8,259 nucleotides of DNA from positions 4,026-12,284 of the forward strand of contig DOPF01000042.1 in the NCBI GenBank assembly GCA_003512705.1, written 5' to 3'. This document shows, in pieces, positions 1 through 5,896 of the stretch; position 1 is the first letter of the stretch, and each line of letters opens with the position of its first letter. A program made the translations under genes and the position numbers. A model generated the notes under the pieces. The model was not told the DNA's origin and did no database searches. It saw nothing but the letters and a program-made list of their open reading frames with translations. The stretch comes from Patescibacteria group bacterium. Its GTDB lineage: Bacteria; Patescibacteriota; Patescibacteriia; Veblenbacterales; UBA10138.

Positions 1-1329
1 GCCTAAATCCTGCAAACATTCATCCACAATTTCCATCGCCTTAACACAAGCCGCAAAATTTCCGGTGTGGCCGATCATATCCGGGTTGGTGTAATTTACC
101 ACCACGATATCAAACTTTTTTTTAGCCAAACGCTCCTTGATCGCCCTGGTAATTTTATGAGCTGACATGCCGGGGGTTTTATCGTATTTATCAATCCGTG
201 GCGATGGTACCAAGATTCGGTGCTCACCCGCCACGGGATCGGCATAACCGCCGTTGAAAAAATAGGTAACGTGTGTATATTTTTCCTGCTCGGTAATATA
301 TAGCTGACGAAAATTTTTTAAGGCCAGCGGCAGAGTGTCTTTTAGGTCCGGGCTAGGATAGGCCGTATAAATATTGCCTAGATCAGGGCCAAAATCAGTT
401 AACGCCACAAAAAAAAGATTGCGCAAAACCTTTTTCCGCTTAAAAGCGCCTTTGTTTAACCCTTCAAAACCTTTTTGCACAAACGGTTTGGCCATTTGCC
501 GCGCGCGATCCGACCGTAAATTGAAAAAAATAACCGCGTCCTTGTCTTTTATAACCCCCACGGGTTTTTGAGACTTTTTATCAATAATCACTGTTGGGCT
601 GATATATTCATCACTCTCACCCCGATTGTAGGCGTGACGAATAGCCTGGGCAGCATCCTCGGCCGCCATTCCCTGACCCAAGGTTAACAAGTCATAAGCT
701 GTTTCGGTTCTGGCCCAATTTTTTTTGCGGTCCATGGCGTAAAAACGCCCGACCATCGAAACAACCTGTTCGTGATTTTTAAACCGCCGCAGAGTTTCCT
801 GCAAAAATTTAAGGGCGTCGTATTTCGGCGTATCGCGCCCATCAGTAAAAAAATGAATGAAAATATCATGAACTTTTTGCTGATGCAAAAACTTTAGCAA
901 TGAATGAAAATGACCAGGTGACGAATGCCCACTATTAAAATTAGACAAGAGACCCATTAAATGAAGTTGCGATTTATTTTTTTTAACGTGTTCTACCGCC
1001 TGCAATAAAATATTATTTTTAAAAAAGGTTCCATCTTTAATGCTTTCCGAAATCACCACAGAGTCCTGTTTAACTACCCGCCCGGCGCCTAAGTTTAAAT
1101 GTCCAGCTTCGGAATTACCGTCTTGCCCTTTCGGTAAGCCAACCGCCTTTCCGGAGGCCTGAAGCTTGGCTTGGGGGTATTGCTTCATTATGCCGTTTAA
1201 AAACGGCGTTTTGGCCACTAGCAGCGGATTTATTTTTTTATTATCGCTACCAATACCCCAACCATCTAAGATGGCCAAAACCAAAGGCAGGCGTTGTTTA
1301 GTTTTAGTTGCAATAGCTGATCTGGCCAT
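1..1329 (-). CDS. gpmI: 2,3-bisphosphoglycerate-independent phosphoglycerate mutase, partial (3' end beyond window)
   Basis: Interconverts 3- and 2-phosphoglycerate in the cytoplasm through a phosphoserine intermediate, using two divalent metals. The frame is open from the ATG at 1329 to base 1, giving 443 codons. The family is usually a little over 500 residues, so the C-terminal metal-binding end (the TADHGN region) lies outside. Visible landmarks: ILDGWG with metal ligand D22, the phosphoserine site GNSEAGH (S73), TDGRDTP (R165, D166), GRFYAMDRKKNW (R195, R201), FNLRSDRARQ (R272, R275), EKYTHVTYFFNGG (K350) and NPDMIGHTG (D417, H421). The segment usually reading SDGGVHSH is here SNFNSGHSS, keeping a candidate catalytic His (H135) but with one extra residue. 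The start is 2 nt after the eno stop, with a partial SD (GCAGGT). It is the last visible gene of the glycolytic cluster. Identity is certain; only completeness is unknown. Confidence 0.96.
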   Translation of the reverse strand, partial: MARSAIATKTKQRLPLVLAILDGWGIGSDNKKINPLLVAKTPFLNGIMKQYPQAKLQASGKAVGLPKGQDGNSEAGHLNLGAGRVVKQDSVVISESIKDGTFFKNNILLQAVEHVKKNKSQLHLMGLLSNFNSGHSSPGHFHSLLKFLHQQKVHDIFIHFFTDGRDTPKYDALKFLQETLRRFKNHEQVVSMVGRFYAMDRKKNWARTETAYDLLTLGQGMAAEDAAQAIRHAYNRGESDEYISPTVIIDKKSQKPVGVIKDKDAVIFFNLRSDRARQMAKPFVQKGFEGLNKGAFKRKKVLRNLFFVALTDFGPDLGNIYTAYPSPDLKDTLPLALKNFRQLYITEQEKYTHVTYFFNGGYADPVAGEHRILVPSPRIDKYDKTPGMSAHKITRAIKERLAKKKFDIVVVNYTNPDMIGHTGNFAACVKAMEIVDECLQDLG

Positions 1330-1331
1330 AA

Positions 1332-2618
1332 TTACCTGCTTCCAAAAAGCTCTAACTCAATAGCCATTAACCGATTATACTTAGCCACGCGTTCGCCGCG
1401 CGCTACTGACCCGGCCTTGATGTATTCGGCGGCCACGGCCACGGCCAAGTCGGCTATAAAATCGTCAGTGGTTTCGCCGGAGCGGTGCGACACCACAATT
1501 TGATAGCCAAATTTTTGCGCCAATTTCACTGTGTTTATGGTTTCGGTTAATGTACCAACCTGGTTAGGTTTGATAATAATGGCATTGGCAGCCGGGTACC
1601 TGGCGCCCTGGGCCAGGCGCTTAGAATTAGTCACAAATAAATCATCGCCGACTAATAATAACCGGCTCCCCAATGTTTCCGTCATCGTTTTCCAGCCGTC
1701 CCAATCATCTTGATCTAACCCGTCCTCAACGACGGTCAGTGGGTATTTTTGCATCCAATCAGCATACAAATTTACCAGGGCGGAAACACTATAGGCCTGG
1801 CCTTGCCATTGGTATTTACCTGATTTATAAAATTCCGATGCCGCCATATCTAACCCCATAGCCACTTGCGAGCCTAATTTAAATCCGGCACTTTTTACTG
1901 CTTGTATAAACAAATCAAATGCTTGCTCGGTATTTTGGAAATTAGGTGCATAACCACCCTCAAAGCCCAAATCGGTATCCAGATTATTGTTTTTTAATAT
2001 TTGGCCCAAGTGATGAAAAATCTCCGCTCCCACTCGCACACTTTCGGCCACATCGGTTACTACTTGCCCTTTGGCTTTACGCTGCAAGCGAGGGATAACC
2101 ATAATTTCCTGAATCGGTAAATTAGTGTCGGCATGTTTGGCGCCATTAATAAAATTCATCATTAGTTGCGGCAGGGTCCAACTTGGCATTTCTAATTTGT
2201 ATACTTGCCGCAAGTAGCGATATAACGGTATGTGCCAAGCCAAACTGGTCACGCGGGCACAAGCCAATGACACGGCCAATAAAGCATTGGCCCCCAAACG
2301 ACTTTTGTTAGGTGTACCGTCAAGTTCAATTAACTGGGCATCAATAGCGGTCTGATCCATAACCGCCGCGCCCTTAAGCTGTGGACCTATAATATCGTTT
2401 ACCGCCTGCACGGCGCGCAAAACCCCTTGCCCGCCATAACGAGCCGAATCGGTGTCACGTAATTCAGCGGCTTCATGCGCCCCGGTCGATGTACCCGAAG
2501 GCACGGCCGCCACCGCCTGAATACCACCACCTAGTTCAATCTTAACCTCCAAGGTGGGTTGCCCGCGCGAGTCTAAAATTTCCCGCGCTGTTAAATTATG
2601 AATCGTGTGTTTAATCAT
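1332..2618 (-). CDS. eno: Enolase (phosphopyruvate hydratase)
   Basis: Dehydrates 2-phosphoglycerate to phosphoenolpyruvate; a cytoplasmic Mg-dependent glycolytic enzyme. At 428 aa it is full length. Motifs in order: DSRGQPTLEV near the N-terminus, mobile loop PSGTSTG (41-46; usually PSGASTG), NKSRLGANALLAVSLA, INGAKHADTNLPIQE (H162, E171), GFEGGYAPN (general-acid region, E220), LDMAASEFY (metal D257), VVEDGLDQDDWDGW (metal E298), LVGDDLFVTN (metal D325), IIKPNQVGTLTET (catalytic K350), SHRSGETTDDFIADLAVA (H378-R379-S380), and the C-terminal KAGSVARGERVAKYN. All catalytic and metal residues are present, so it should be active. Its ATG overlaps the pgk stop as ATGA, which predicts translational coupling; there is no clear SD of its own. 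gpmI follows after 2 nt. Confidence 0.98.
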   Translation of the reverse strand: MIKHTIHNLTAREILDSRGQPTLEVKIELGGGIQAVAAVPSGTSTGAHEAAELRDTDSARYGGQGVLRAVQAVNDIIGPQLKGAAVMDQTAIDAQLIELDGTPNKSRLGANALLAVSLACARVTSLAWHIPLYRYLRQVYKLEMPSWTLPQLMMNFINGAKHADTNLPIQEIMVIPRLQRKAKGQVVTDVAESVRVGAEIFHHLGQILKNNNLDTDLGFEGGYAPNFQNTEQAFDLFIQAVKSAGFKLGSQVAMGLDMAASEFYKSGKYQWQGQAYSVSALVNLYADWMQKYPLTVVEDGLDQDDWDGWKTMTETLGSRLLLVGDDLFVTNSKRLAQGARYPAANAIIIKPNQVGTLTETINTVKLAQKFGYQIVVSHRSGETTDDFIADLAVAVAAEYIKAGSVARGERVAKYNRLMAIELELFGSR

Positions 2619-3796
2619 CGTCTACTAAACCAACCAGTTTTTAAAGCTTCTAACCCGGGCAGACGTTCGCCAGCCAAGAACTTTAAACTAGCGCCGCCAG
2701 CTAGTGAAAAATAATCAACCCACAATTTATGCTGGTGAAAAAAACCTACCGTGTCGCCCCCACCGACAAGCGCAAACACTCTACCAAGGGCCATACCTGA
2801 CACTAACCGTCCCAAGGCCAAGCTAGCATGGGCATACACCGGTTCTTCAGCTATACCAAGTGTCCCAGCCCATAAAATTGTCTTAGCTTTTTTTATTTCC
2901 GCTGCATATTCGTTTATTGTCTTCGCCCCCAAATCACTAATACGTTGGTTAGATTTAACACGCGCGGTCTCTACAACGGTAATTTCCTTTTTTTTAGTGC
3001 TTACAATATCCACCACCACATCCTGAGGTAAAATTATTTTTCGGGAAGCGGATTTTAAAATCTTGGCGGCCATGGAAACTAACTCCTTACTGAAGCCGGA
3101 TTTACCCATAGGTTTTTTTTGCGCGGCCAAAAAAGTATTGGCCACCAAACCACCCACTAAAATCTTTTGCGCTCGAGGAAGTAATTTCTGGATTACCGGT
3201 AACTTATCCGCAACTTTAGATCCACCGATAATAAGTACCAAAGGCGCCGACGAATGATGTTTGATTTTTTCCAAAGCCCGCACCTCTGATTGTAAAAATA
3301 AACCGGCGTAACTAGGCAGGTACCGGGTGACGGCCACTGTTGATGCGCCGGCGTGATGGCAAACCGAAAAAGCGTCATTAACGAAAATGTCCCCAAGTTG
3401 CGCCAGCAGACGCGCCAAATTTCTGTCATTAGTATCTTCCTCCGGCTCAAACCTAATATTTTCCAAAAGCCTAATCGGCTCGCCATTCATTCCCGACGCC
3501 AAGGCTTGCCTTAGCGTCAAAAATTTCACCGGACGCTTTATTAATTTTGACAAACTCTTGGCTACTGGCCGGAGCGACAAACCCTTCACCTCCCTGCCTT
3601 GAGGGCGGCCCAAGTGGCTGACTAAAGTTACTTGGTTTACGCCGGCTCGCTCAAGGTATTTGAGCGTAGGAATAATTGAAGTTATGCGGCTGTCGTCCAA
3701 AAGCTCGTCGCCATGCAAAGGAACGTTAAAATCCACCCGCAACAGCACGCGTTTCCCTTTTAAATTTCCTGCTTGCGAAATAACCTTAAAATTCAT
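2615..3796 (-). CDS. pgk: Phosphoglycerate kinase, divergent substrate-site residues
   Basis: Transfers phosphate from 1,3-bisphosphoglycerate to ADP, giving ATP and 3-phosphoglycerate; cytoplasmic. At 393 aa it has the normal length of the family. Conserved: RVDFNVP (R20, D22, N24), DDSRI (R37), SHLGRPQG (60-67), LLENIRFEPEE (R115), GGSKVADK (191-198), VGGGDTV (344-350) and LPGLEAL. Departures: the usual HRAHAS is HHAGAS (146-152 region, Arg replaced by His148), WNGPMG is WAGTLG (309-314), GT after it is AS, and STGGGAS is SLAGGAS (364-370). Several of these positions contact 3-phosphoglycerate or nucleotide in known PGKs. The frame is intact, and the gene sits between gap and eno, so it is probably functional but altered. 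No SD precedes the ATG; a TATTAT at 3806-3811 lies 9 nt upstream and could support a near-leaderless message. The stop overlaps the eno start by 4 nt. Confidence 0.95.
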   Translation of the reverse strand: MNFKVISQAGNLKGKRVLLRVDFNVPLHGDELLDDSRITSIIPTLKYLERAGVNQVTLVSHLGRPQGREVKGLSLRPVAKSLSKLIKRPVKFLTLRQALASGMNGEPIRLLENIRFEPEEDTNDRNLARLLAQLGDIFVNDAFSVCHHAGASTVAVTRYLPSYAGLFLQSEVRALEKIKHHSSAPLVLIIGGSKVADKLPVIQKLLPRAQKILVGGLVANTFLAAQKKPMGKSGFSKELVSMAAKILKSASRKIILPQDVVVDIVSTKKKEITVVETARVKSNQRISDLGAKTINEYAAEIKKAKTILWAGTLGIAEEPVYAHASLALGRLVSGMALGRVFALVGGGDTVGFFHQHKLWVDYFSLAGGASLKFLAGERLPGLEALKTGWFSRR

Positions 3797-3820
3797 TCTA
3801 TACTAATAATAAAGCAATTT

Positions 3821-3872
3821 GGGTAAACCCGCCACACCTAATTAGGTGTGCGGGTAAATAAAAAAGACCCGC
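3821..3872 (-). promoter_or_regulatory. Structured gap-pgk intergenic leader with alternative stems
   Basis: In the 119 nt between gap and pgk, read on the minus strand, four segments can pair in turn: GCGGGT (3867-3872), ACCCGC (3850-3855), GCGGGT (3827-3832) and ACCC (3821-3824). The strongest stem is the middle pair, which continues into a 7-bp inner stem (ACACCT region and its complement, AATT loop). The first pair would enclose an 11-nt U-rich loop. No U-run follows the strong stem, so it is not a standard terminator. It may be an mRNA processing or stability element, or an attenuator; this is inference. Confidence 0.4.
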
Positions 3873-3915
3873 TGCAAAAACAAACTACTAAATTAATTAG
3901 ACTATAGATTATGAA

Positions 3916-4923
3916 TCAAATGACTCTTTCCGCCAACTCCACCAACCTATTAGCGTAGCCCCATTCGTTGTCATACCACGCTACCACTTTTACCAAATCA
4001 CCATCGACAACTTGGGTAAGGGATAAATCCACAATGGCCGAGGCTGGATTGCCGATAATGTCTGAAGATACAAAGGGTTCGGTGGTTACTTCTAAAATTC
4101 CTTTGTACCGCGAATTACTAGCAGCCCGCTTAAGCGCATTATTGACCTGCTGAACTGTAACTTTTTTCTTTAGCACAAAAGTAAAATCGGACAATGATCC
4201 ACAAATTGTTGGCACCCGCACAGCCATACCGTCAAACAGTCCTTTAAGTTCGGGCACCGTTAAAGTAGTCGCCCGAGCGGCACCAGTAGAGGTGGGTACA
4301 ATATTTTGCGCGGCGGCGCGGGCTCGGCGCATATCTTTGTGTAAATGCGGCGGCGGGCCATCAACTAAATTTTGTTCGGCGGTGTAACTATGAATGGTGG
4401 TCATCATCGCCTTTTTTACGCCAAAAGCCGCCACCATTACCTGGGCTACTGGTGATATACAGTTAGTGGTACAAGAAGCATTAGAAATGATATCTTGTTT
4501 TATTTTTCCAGACGCGTTAACGCCAAGAATGTAAGTCGGCGTATCATCACCTTTGGCTGGGGCAGATAAAATGACTTTCTTGGCGCCGGCTTTAAGATGG
4601 GCTTTAGCCTCACCAGCCTTAGTAAATCGGCCAGTGCACTCTAACACCACATCAACCTGGTATTTTCTCCAAGGTAAACGGCTCGGCTCTTTCTGTGCGA
4701 CTACCGGATACTTTTTACCATTGACTATTAAATTCTTTTTATCGGCTTTGACTTCGCCTTTAAAAGGGCCGTAAACCGTGTCGTACTTTAAAAGCTGAGC
4801 CAAGACCGCAGGCTCCATTAAGTCATTTATCGCCACTACCTGATATTTCTTTTTAGTGATGGCGACTTTAAAAGCGGCGCGGCCAATGCGGCCAAATCCG
4901 TTGATAGCAATATTGATAGGCAT
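3916..4923 (-). CDS. gap: Glyceraldehyde-3-phosphate dehydrogenase, type I
   Basis: Oxidises and phosphorylates glyceraldehyde-3-phosphate to 1,3-bisphosphoglycerate with NAD; a cytoplasmic tetramer in this family. At 335 aa it is full length. The Rossmann motif INGFGRIGR is at 7-15. D34 in AINDL at the end of the second strand points to NAD over NADP. Catalytic C151 lies in SNASCTTNC and its partner H178 in TTIHSYTAEQ. The phosphate-site STGAARA, DGMAVRVPT and the C-terminal WYDNEWGYANRLVEL are all present. It is the promoter-proximal gene of gap-pgk-eno-gpmI. A TATAAT box lies about 30 nt upstream of the ATG. No SD is visible in the short leader, so initiation is probably SD-independent. 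The stop is TGA. Nothing looks damaged. Confidence 0.98.
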   Translation of the reverse strand: MPINIAINGFGRIGRAAFKVAITKKKYQVVAINDLMEPAVLAQLLKYDTVYGPFKGEVKADKKNLIVNGKKYPVVAQKEPSRLPWRKYQVDVVLECTGRFTKAGEAKAHLKAGAKKVILSAPAKGDDTPTYILGVNASGKIKQDIISNASCTTNCISPVAQVMVAAFGVKKAMMTTIHSYTAEQNLVDGPPPHLHKDMRRARAAAQNIVPTSTGAARATTLTVPELKGLFDGMAVRVPTICGSLSDFTFVLKKKVTVQQVNNALKRAASNSRYKGILEVTTEPFVSSDIIGNPASAIVDLSLTQVVDGDLVKVVAWYDNEWGYANRLVELAERVI

Positions 4924-4952
4924 AGTATTTTGGGATTACAATTTATGCCTTT

Positions 4953-4958
4953 ATTATA
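4953..4958 (-). promoter_or_regulatory. Probable gap promoter, -10 box TATAAT
   Basis: A perfect TATAAT on the minus strand lies 29 nt before the gap ATG, placing transcription start near 4946 and giving a leader of about 23 nt. The -35 region, 17 nt upstream, is only a T-run (TTTTTT), part of the upstream terminator's U-tract. No alternative -35 is evident. Confidence 0.55.
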
Positions 4959-4975
4959 GTCTATTTTATGGAAAT

Positions 4976-5015
4976 AAAAAAACCCTTCGACCATTCGACA
5001 AGCTCATGGCTCAGG
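4976..5015 (-). terminator. Repeat-derived hairpin plus U7, terminator of the coiled-coil gene
   Basis: Read on the minus strand, an imperfect hairpin (4984-5015) with outer arms CCT/AGG and inner arms CCAT/ATGG is followed at once by seven Ts (4976-4982). It stands downstream of the 69-aa gene and just upstream of the gap promoter. On the plus strand its arms are duplicated half-sites, TTCGAC at 4986 and 4994 and GCTCA at 5002 and 5009, so it looks like a repeat element serving as a terminator. Confidence 0.6.
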
Positions 5016-5023
5016 ATACACCC

Positions 5024-5045
5024 CCACACTTATTCATAAGTGTGG
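5024..5045. repeat. Perfect inverted repeat, arms CCACACTTAT / ATAAGTGTGG
   Basis: Ten-base perfect arms are separated by only TC, forming in RNA about a 9-bp stem with a 4-base loop. It lies 21 nt after the stop of the coiled-coil gene and just before the repeat-derived terminator, so it could be a 3'-end stabilising hairpin or a protein-binding palindrome. No U-run follows it on either strand. Confidence 0.6.
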
Positions 5046-5066
5046 CGGTAATAATCCGCAAAATTT

Positions 5067-5276
5067 CTAAGCCGATTCCTGATCTTTTAATTCCAGCTCG
5101 CTGTACTGCCTTTTTAACTCCGCCAGCCGTTCTTCGGCCTCGGCAGCCAAAACATCATTCCCCCGATCCTTCGCCTCTGCCAATTCGGCCTCAACTTGTT
5201 CTATCCTTTTCTTTAAAAGCTCAAGGTGATCCTGCTCCGAACCCATTTCCCTATTAAACTCTATTGGTCTGGCCAT
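5067..5276 (-). CDS. Small coiled-coil protein of unknown function
   Basis: A 69-aa, highly charged, cytoplasmic-looking protein with no signal peptide or membrane segment and no cysteine. From about residue 13 to 65 it is a continuous Glu/Lys/Leu/Ala-rich heptad pattern (for example LKKRIEQVEAELAEAK, then AEERLAELKRQYSEL), predicting a long two-helix or oligomeric coiled coil with a possible break at DRGND (37-41). The ATG at 5276 follows an SD-less leader of about 23 nt, behind a good promoter (TTGACA, 17-nt spacer, TAAAGT). Its own promoter upstream and a terminator downstream make it monocistronic. It is not recognisable as a named family. Short charged coiled-coil proteins of this kind are common in CPR genomes, and no function can be assigned from sequence. 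The frame is believable because of its composition and flanking signals. Confidence 0.72.
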   Translation of the reverse strand: MARPIEFNREMGSEQDHLELLKKRIEQVEAELAEAKDRGNDVLAAEAEERLAELKRQYSELELKDQESA

Positions 5277-5305
5277 AATTTTTAGATTAATAATCTATCT
5301 TCTTA

Positions 5306-5334
5306 ACTTTATGACTAGCTATGCTTGGTGTCAA
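5306..5334 (-). promoter_or_regulatory. Promoter of the coiled-coil gene, TTGACA-17-TAAAGT
   Basis: On the minus strand a perfect -35 TTGACA (5329-5334) is followed after 17 nt by TAAAGT (5306-5311, 4 of 6 consensus). Predicted transcription start is near 5299, about 23 nt before the ATG. The -35 hexamer lies inside the loop and arm of the 5324-5342 hairpin element. Confidence 0.5.
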
Positions 5335-5342
5335 GCACCAGG
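5324..5342. repeat. CAA-triloop hairpin element, copy 1 (imperfect)
   Basis: Plus-strand arms CTTGGTGT and GCACCAGG enclose CAA. The eight pairs include two U-G wobbles, one of them closing the loop where the other copies have C-G. An alternative stem TGCTTG/CAAGCA overlaps it. It is the weakest member of the family at 5347, 5430 and 8196, and it contributes the TTGACA of the coiled-coil promoter. Confidence 0.5.
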
Positions 5343-5346
5343 GTAA

Positions 5347-5367
5347 CCCCACTGCCAAGCAGTGGGG
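5347..5367. repeat. CAA-triloop hairpin element, copy 2
   Basis: Perfect 9-bp arms CCCCACTGC and GCAGTGGGG enclose CAA, followed by CTTGAC at 5368-5373. It shares TGC-CAA-GCA and the trailing TGAC with the copies at 5430 and 8196, while the outer stem bases differ and compensate. Confidence 0.75.
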
Positions 5368-5400
5368 CTTGACGGTTATTTATTGGGGGCGCTAGTTTGG

Positions 5401-5417
5401 GTGGCACTTCGTGCCAC
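5401..5417. repeat. Short perfect hairpin GTGGCAC-TTC-GTGCCAC
   Basis: Seven-base perfect arms with a TTC loop, lying between two CAA-triloop elements. It does not share their loop, so it is listed separately. No U-run follows. Confidence 0.5.
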
Positions 5418-5429
5418 ATCGCTATCCTT

Positions 5430-5450
5430 CCCCCATGCCAAGCATGGGGG
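5430..5450. repeat. CAA-triloop hairpin element, copy 3
   Basis: Perfect 9-bp arms CCCCCATGC and GCATGGGGG enclose CAA, followed by CGTGAC. A weaker outer inverted repeat CTATC (5422-5426) and GATAG (5459-5463) flanks it. Confidence 0.75.
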
Positions 5451-5475
5451 CGTGACGCGATAGGCGGTCAAGAAT

Positions 5476-5523
5476 AAAAAAACCAGCACCGGGAATGCTG
5501 GTGGGGTTGACTATTAGTCAACC
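5476..5523 (-). terminator. Tandem hairpins with U7, terminator of the small zinc-protein gene
   Basis: On the minus strand, right at the TAG stop, comes a perfect 8-bp hairpin (5505-5523, arms GGTTGACT and AGTCAACC). A second, 7-bp hairpin follows (5482-5502, arms ACCAGCA and TGCTGGT), running directly into seven Ts. The second is a classic intrinsic terminator; the first may protect the 3' end or overlap termination of translation. Confidence 0.85.
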
Positions 5524-5705
5524 TACTTGGACTTATTTTTGAGCTCCTCCGCCTTTCTCTTGCAGGTTTCGCAAGTGATGTGGGCAGTGTCCTCTGCCGA
5601 GGTCCAGACGTGACCCGGGGGCCAGTCCTTGGGAAACAGCGCGTTTGAAAACCCACACAGCGGCTGGCCGTGCCGTAGAGCATGAATGATCTGGTGCTTT
5701 GCTAT
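5523..5705 (-). CDS. Small putative zinc-binding protein, apparently starting at AUA
   Basis: A 60-codon frame ending at TAG (5523-5525). From the ATA at 5703-5705 it reads (M)AKHQIIHALRHGQPLCGF, then a Trp/Pro/Gly segment FPKDWPPGHVWTS, then ITCETCKRKAEELKNKSK. Candidate metal ligands are C17, C45 and C48 (a CxxC knuckle) plus H8, H12 or H32; the basic helical tail could bind nucleic acid or protein. It resembles small zinc-ribbon ORFs common in phages, but I cannot name a family. The frame holds no ATG, GTG or TTG between the upstream in-frame stop (5733-5735) and the terminator. The ATA lies 5 nt after an excellent SD. Evidence for a real gene is the protein-like sequence, SD, stop and terminator all in register. 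Alternatives are an ATG-to-ATA mutation (a decaying gene) or a sequencing error. Confidence 0.6.
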   Translation of the reverse strand: MAKHQIIHALRHGQPLCGFSNALFPKDWPPGHVWTSAEDTAHITCETCKRKAEELKNKSK

Positions 5706-5710
5706 ATTGG

Positions 5711-5718
5711 TCCTTTCT
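5711..5718 (-). promoter_or_regulatory. Shine-Dalgarno AGAAAGGA deciding the AUA start
   Basis: AGAAAGGA on the minus strand matches the complement of the usual 16S rRNA 3' tail and ends 5 nt before the ATA at 5703-5705. It is too far from any later codon to serve another start and out of register for the overlapping TTG-initiated frame, whose start lies upstream of it. Confidence 0.6.
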
Positions 5719-5729
5719 GAATAGATTGA

Positions 5730-5758
5730 TATTTAACAAGGAACTTTTTGGAATTCAA
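5730..5758 (-). promoter_or_regulatory. Possible promoter of the zinc-protein gene, TTGAAT-17-TAAATA
   Basis: TTGAAT (5753-5758) and TAAATA (5730-5735) are 17 nt apart on the minus strand, about 18 nt of leader before the ATA. The match to consensus is modest and the region is AT-rich, so chance is possible. A promoter is expected here because a terminator lies just upstream. Confidence 0.3.
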
Positions 5759-5779
5759 ATTATCTTAGTATATAGAAAT

Positions 5780-5814
5780 AAAAAAAGCAAGGCGTGTGCG
5801 CACTAGCTTTTTTT
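5780..5814. terminator. Bidirectional intrinsic terminator, A7GC ... GCT7
   Basis: AAAAAAAGC and GCTTTTTTT form the arms around a partly self-paired GC-rich middle (GTG ... CAC). A T-run follows the stem on both strands. On the minus strand it closes the HExxH gene transcript; there is no plus-strand gene nearby for it to end. Confidence 0.7.
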
Positions 5815-5831
5815 ATATCCAAAAATCAACC

Positions 5832-5848
5832 CCGCAGTAGAACTGCGG
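5832..5848. repeat. Perfect 7-bp hairpin in the 3' UTR of the HExxH gene
   Basis: CCGCAGT and ACTGCGG enclose AGA; AACC/GGTT bases can extend the stem past a two-base bulge. The neighbouring GGGC-ACG-GCCC (around 5857-5868) is a second small stem. This GC-rich island sits between an AT-rich gene and its terminator and may stabilise the message. Confidence 0.45.
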
Positions 5849-5896
5849 TTCGCTACCGGGCACGGCCCACTGCACTATTCAACCACAAGTAATTTA

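Noticed and set aside
4856..5257. Plus-strand 133-codon open frame
   Set aside because: It crosses the antisense gap start, a promoter, two hairpins and the coiled-coil gene; no SD or protein-like pattern.
5368..5373. TTGACG as a plus-strand -35 box
   Set aside because: No credible -10 at proper spacing and no plus-strand gene downstream.
5324..5450. Possible CRISPR array
   Set aside because: The repeats are palindromes with differing stems and irregular spacing, without constant direct repeats or uniform spacers.
5468..5683. ATG-initiated 71-codon minus-strand frame
   Set aside because: It runs through the tandem hairpins and U-run of a clear terminator, and its sequence is Arg/Ser/Pro-rich nonsense typical of a shifted frame.
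5533..5739. TTG-initiated 68-codon minus-strand frame overlapping the zinc-type gene
   Set aside because: Its start lies upstream of the SD, its product has no coherent pattern, and the overlapping frame with CxxC and DWPPGHVW looks like a real protein.
5826..5880. tRNA-like look of a GC-rich stretch with GGTTCGC
   Set aside because: No acceptor stem, anticodon arm or CCA can be placed; it fits two short hairpins in a 3' UTR.
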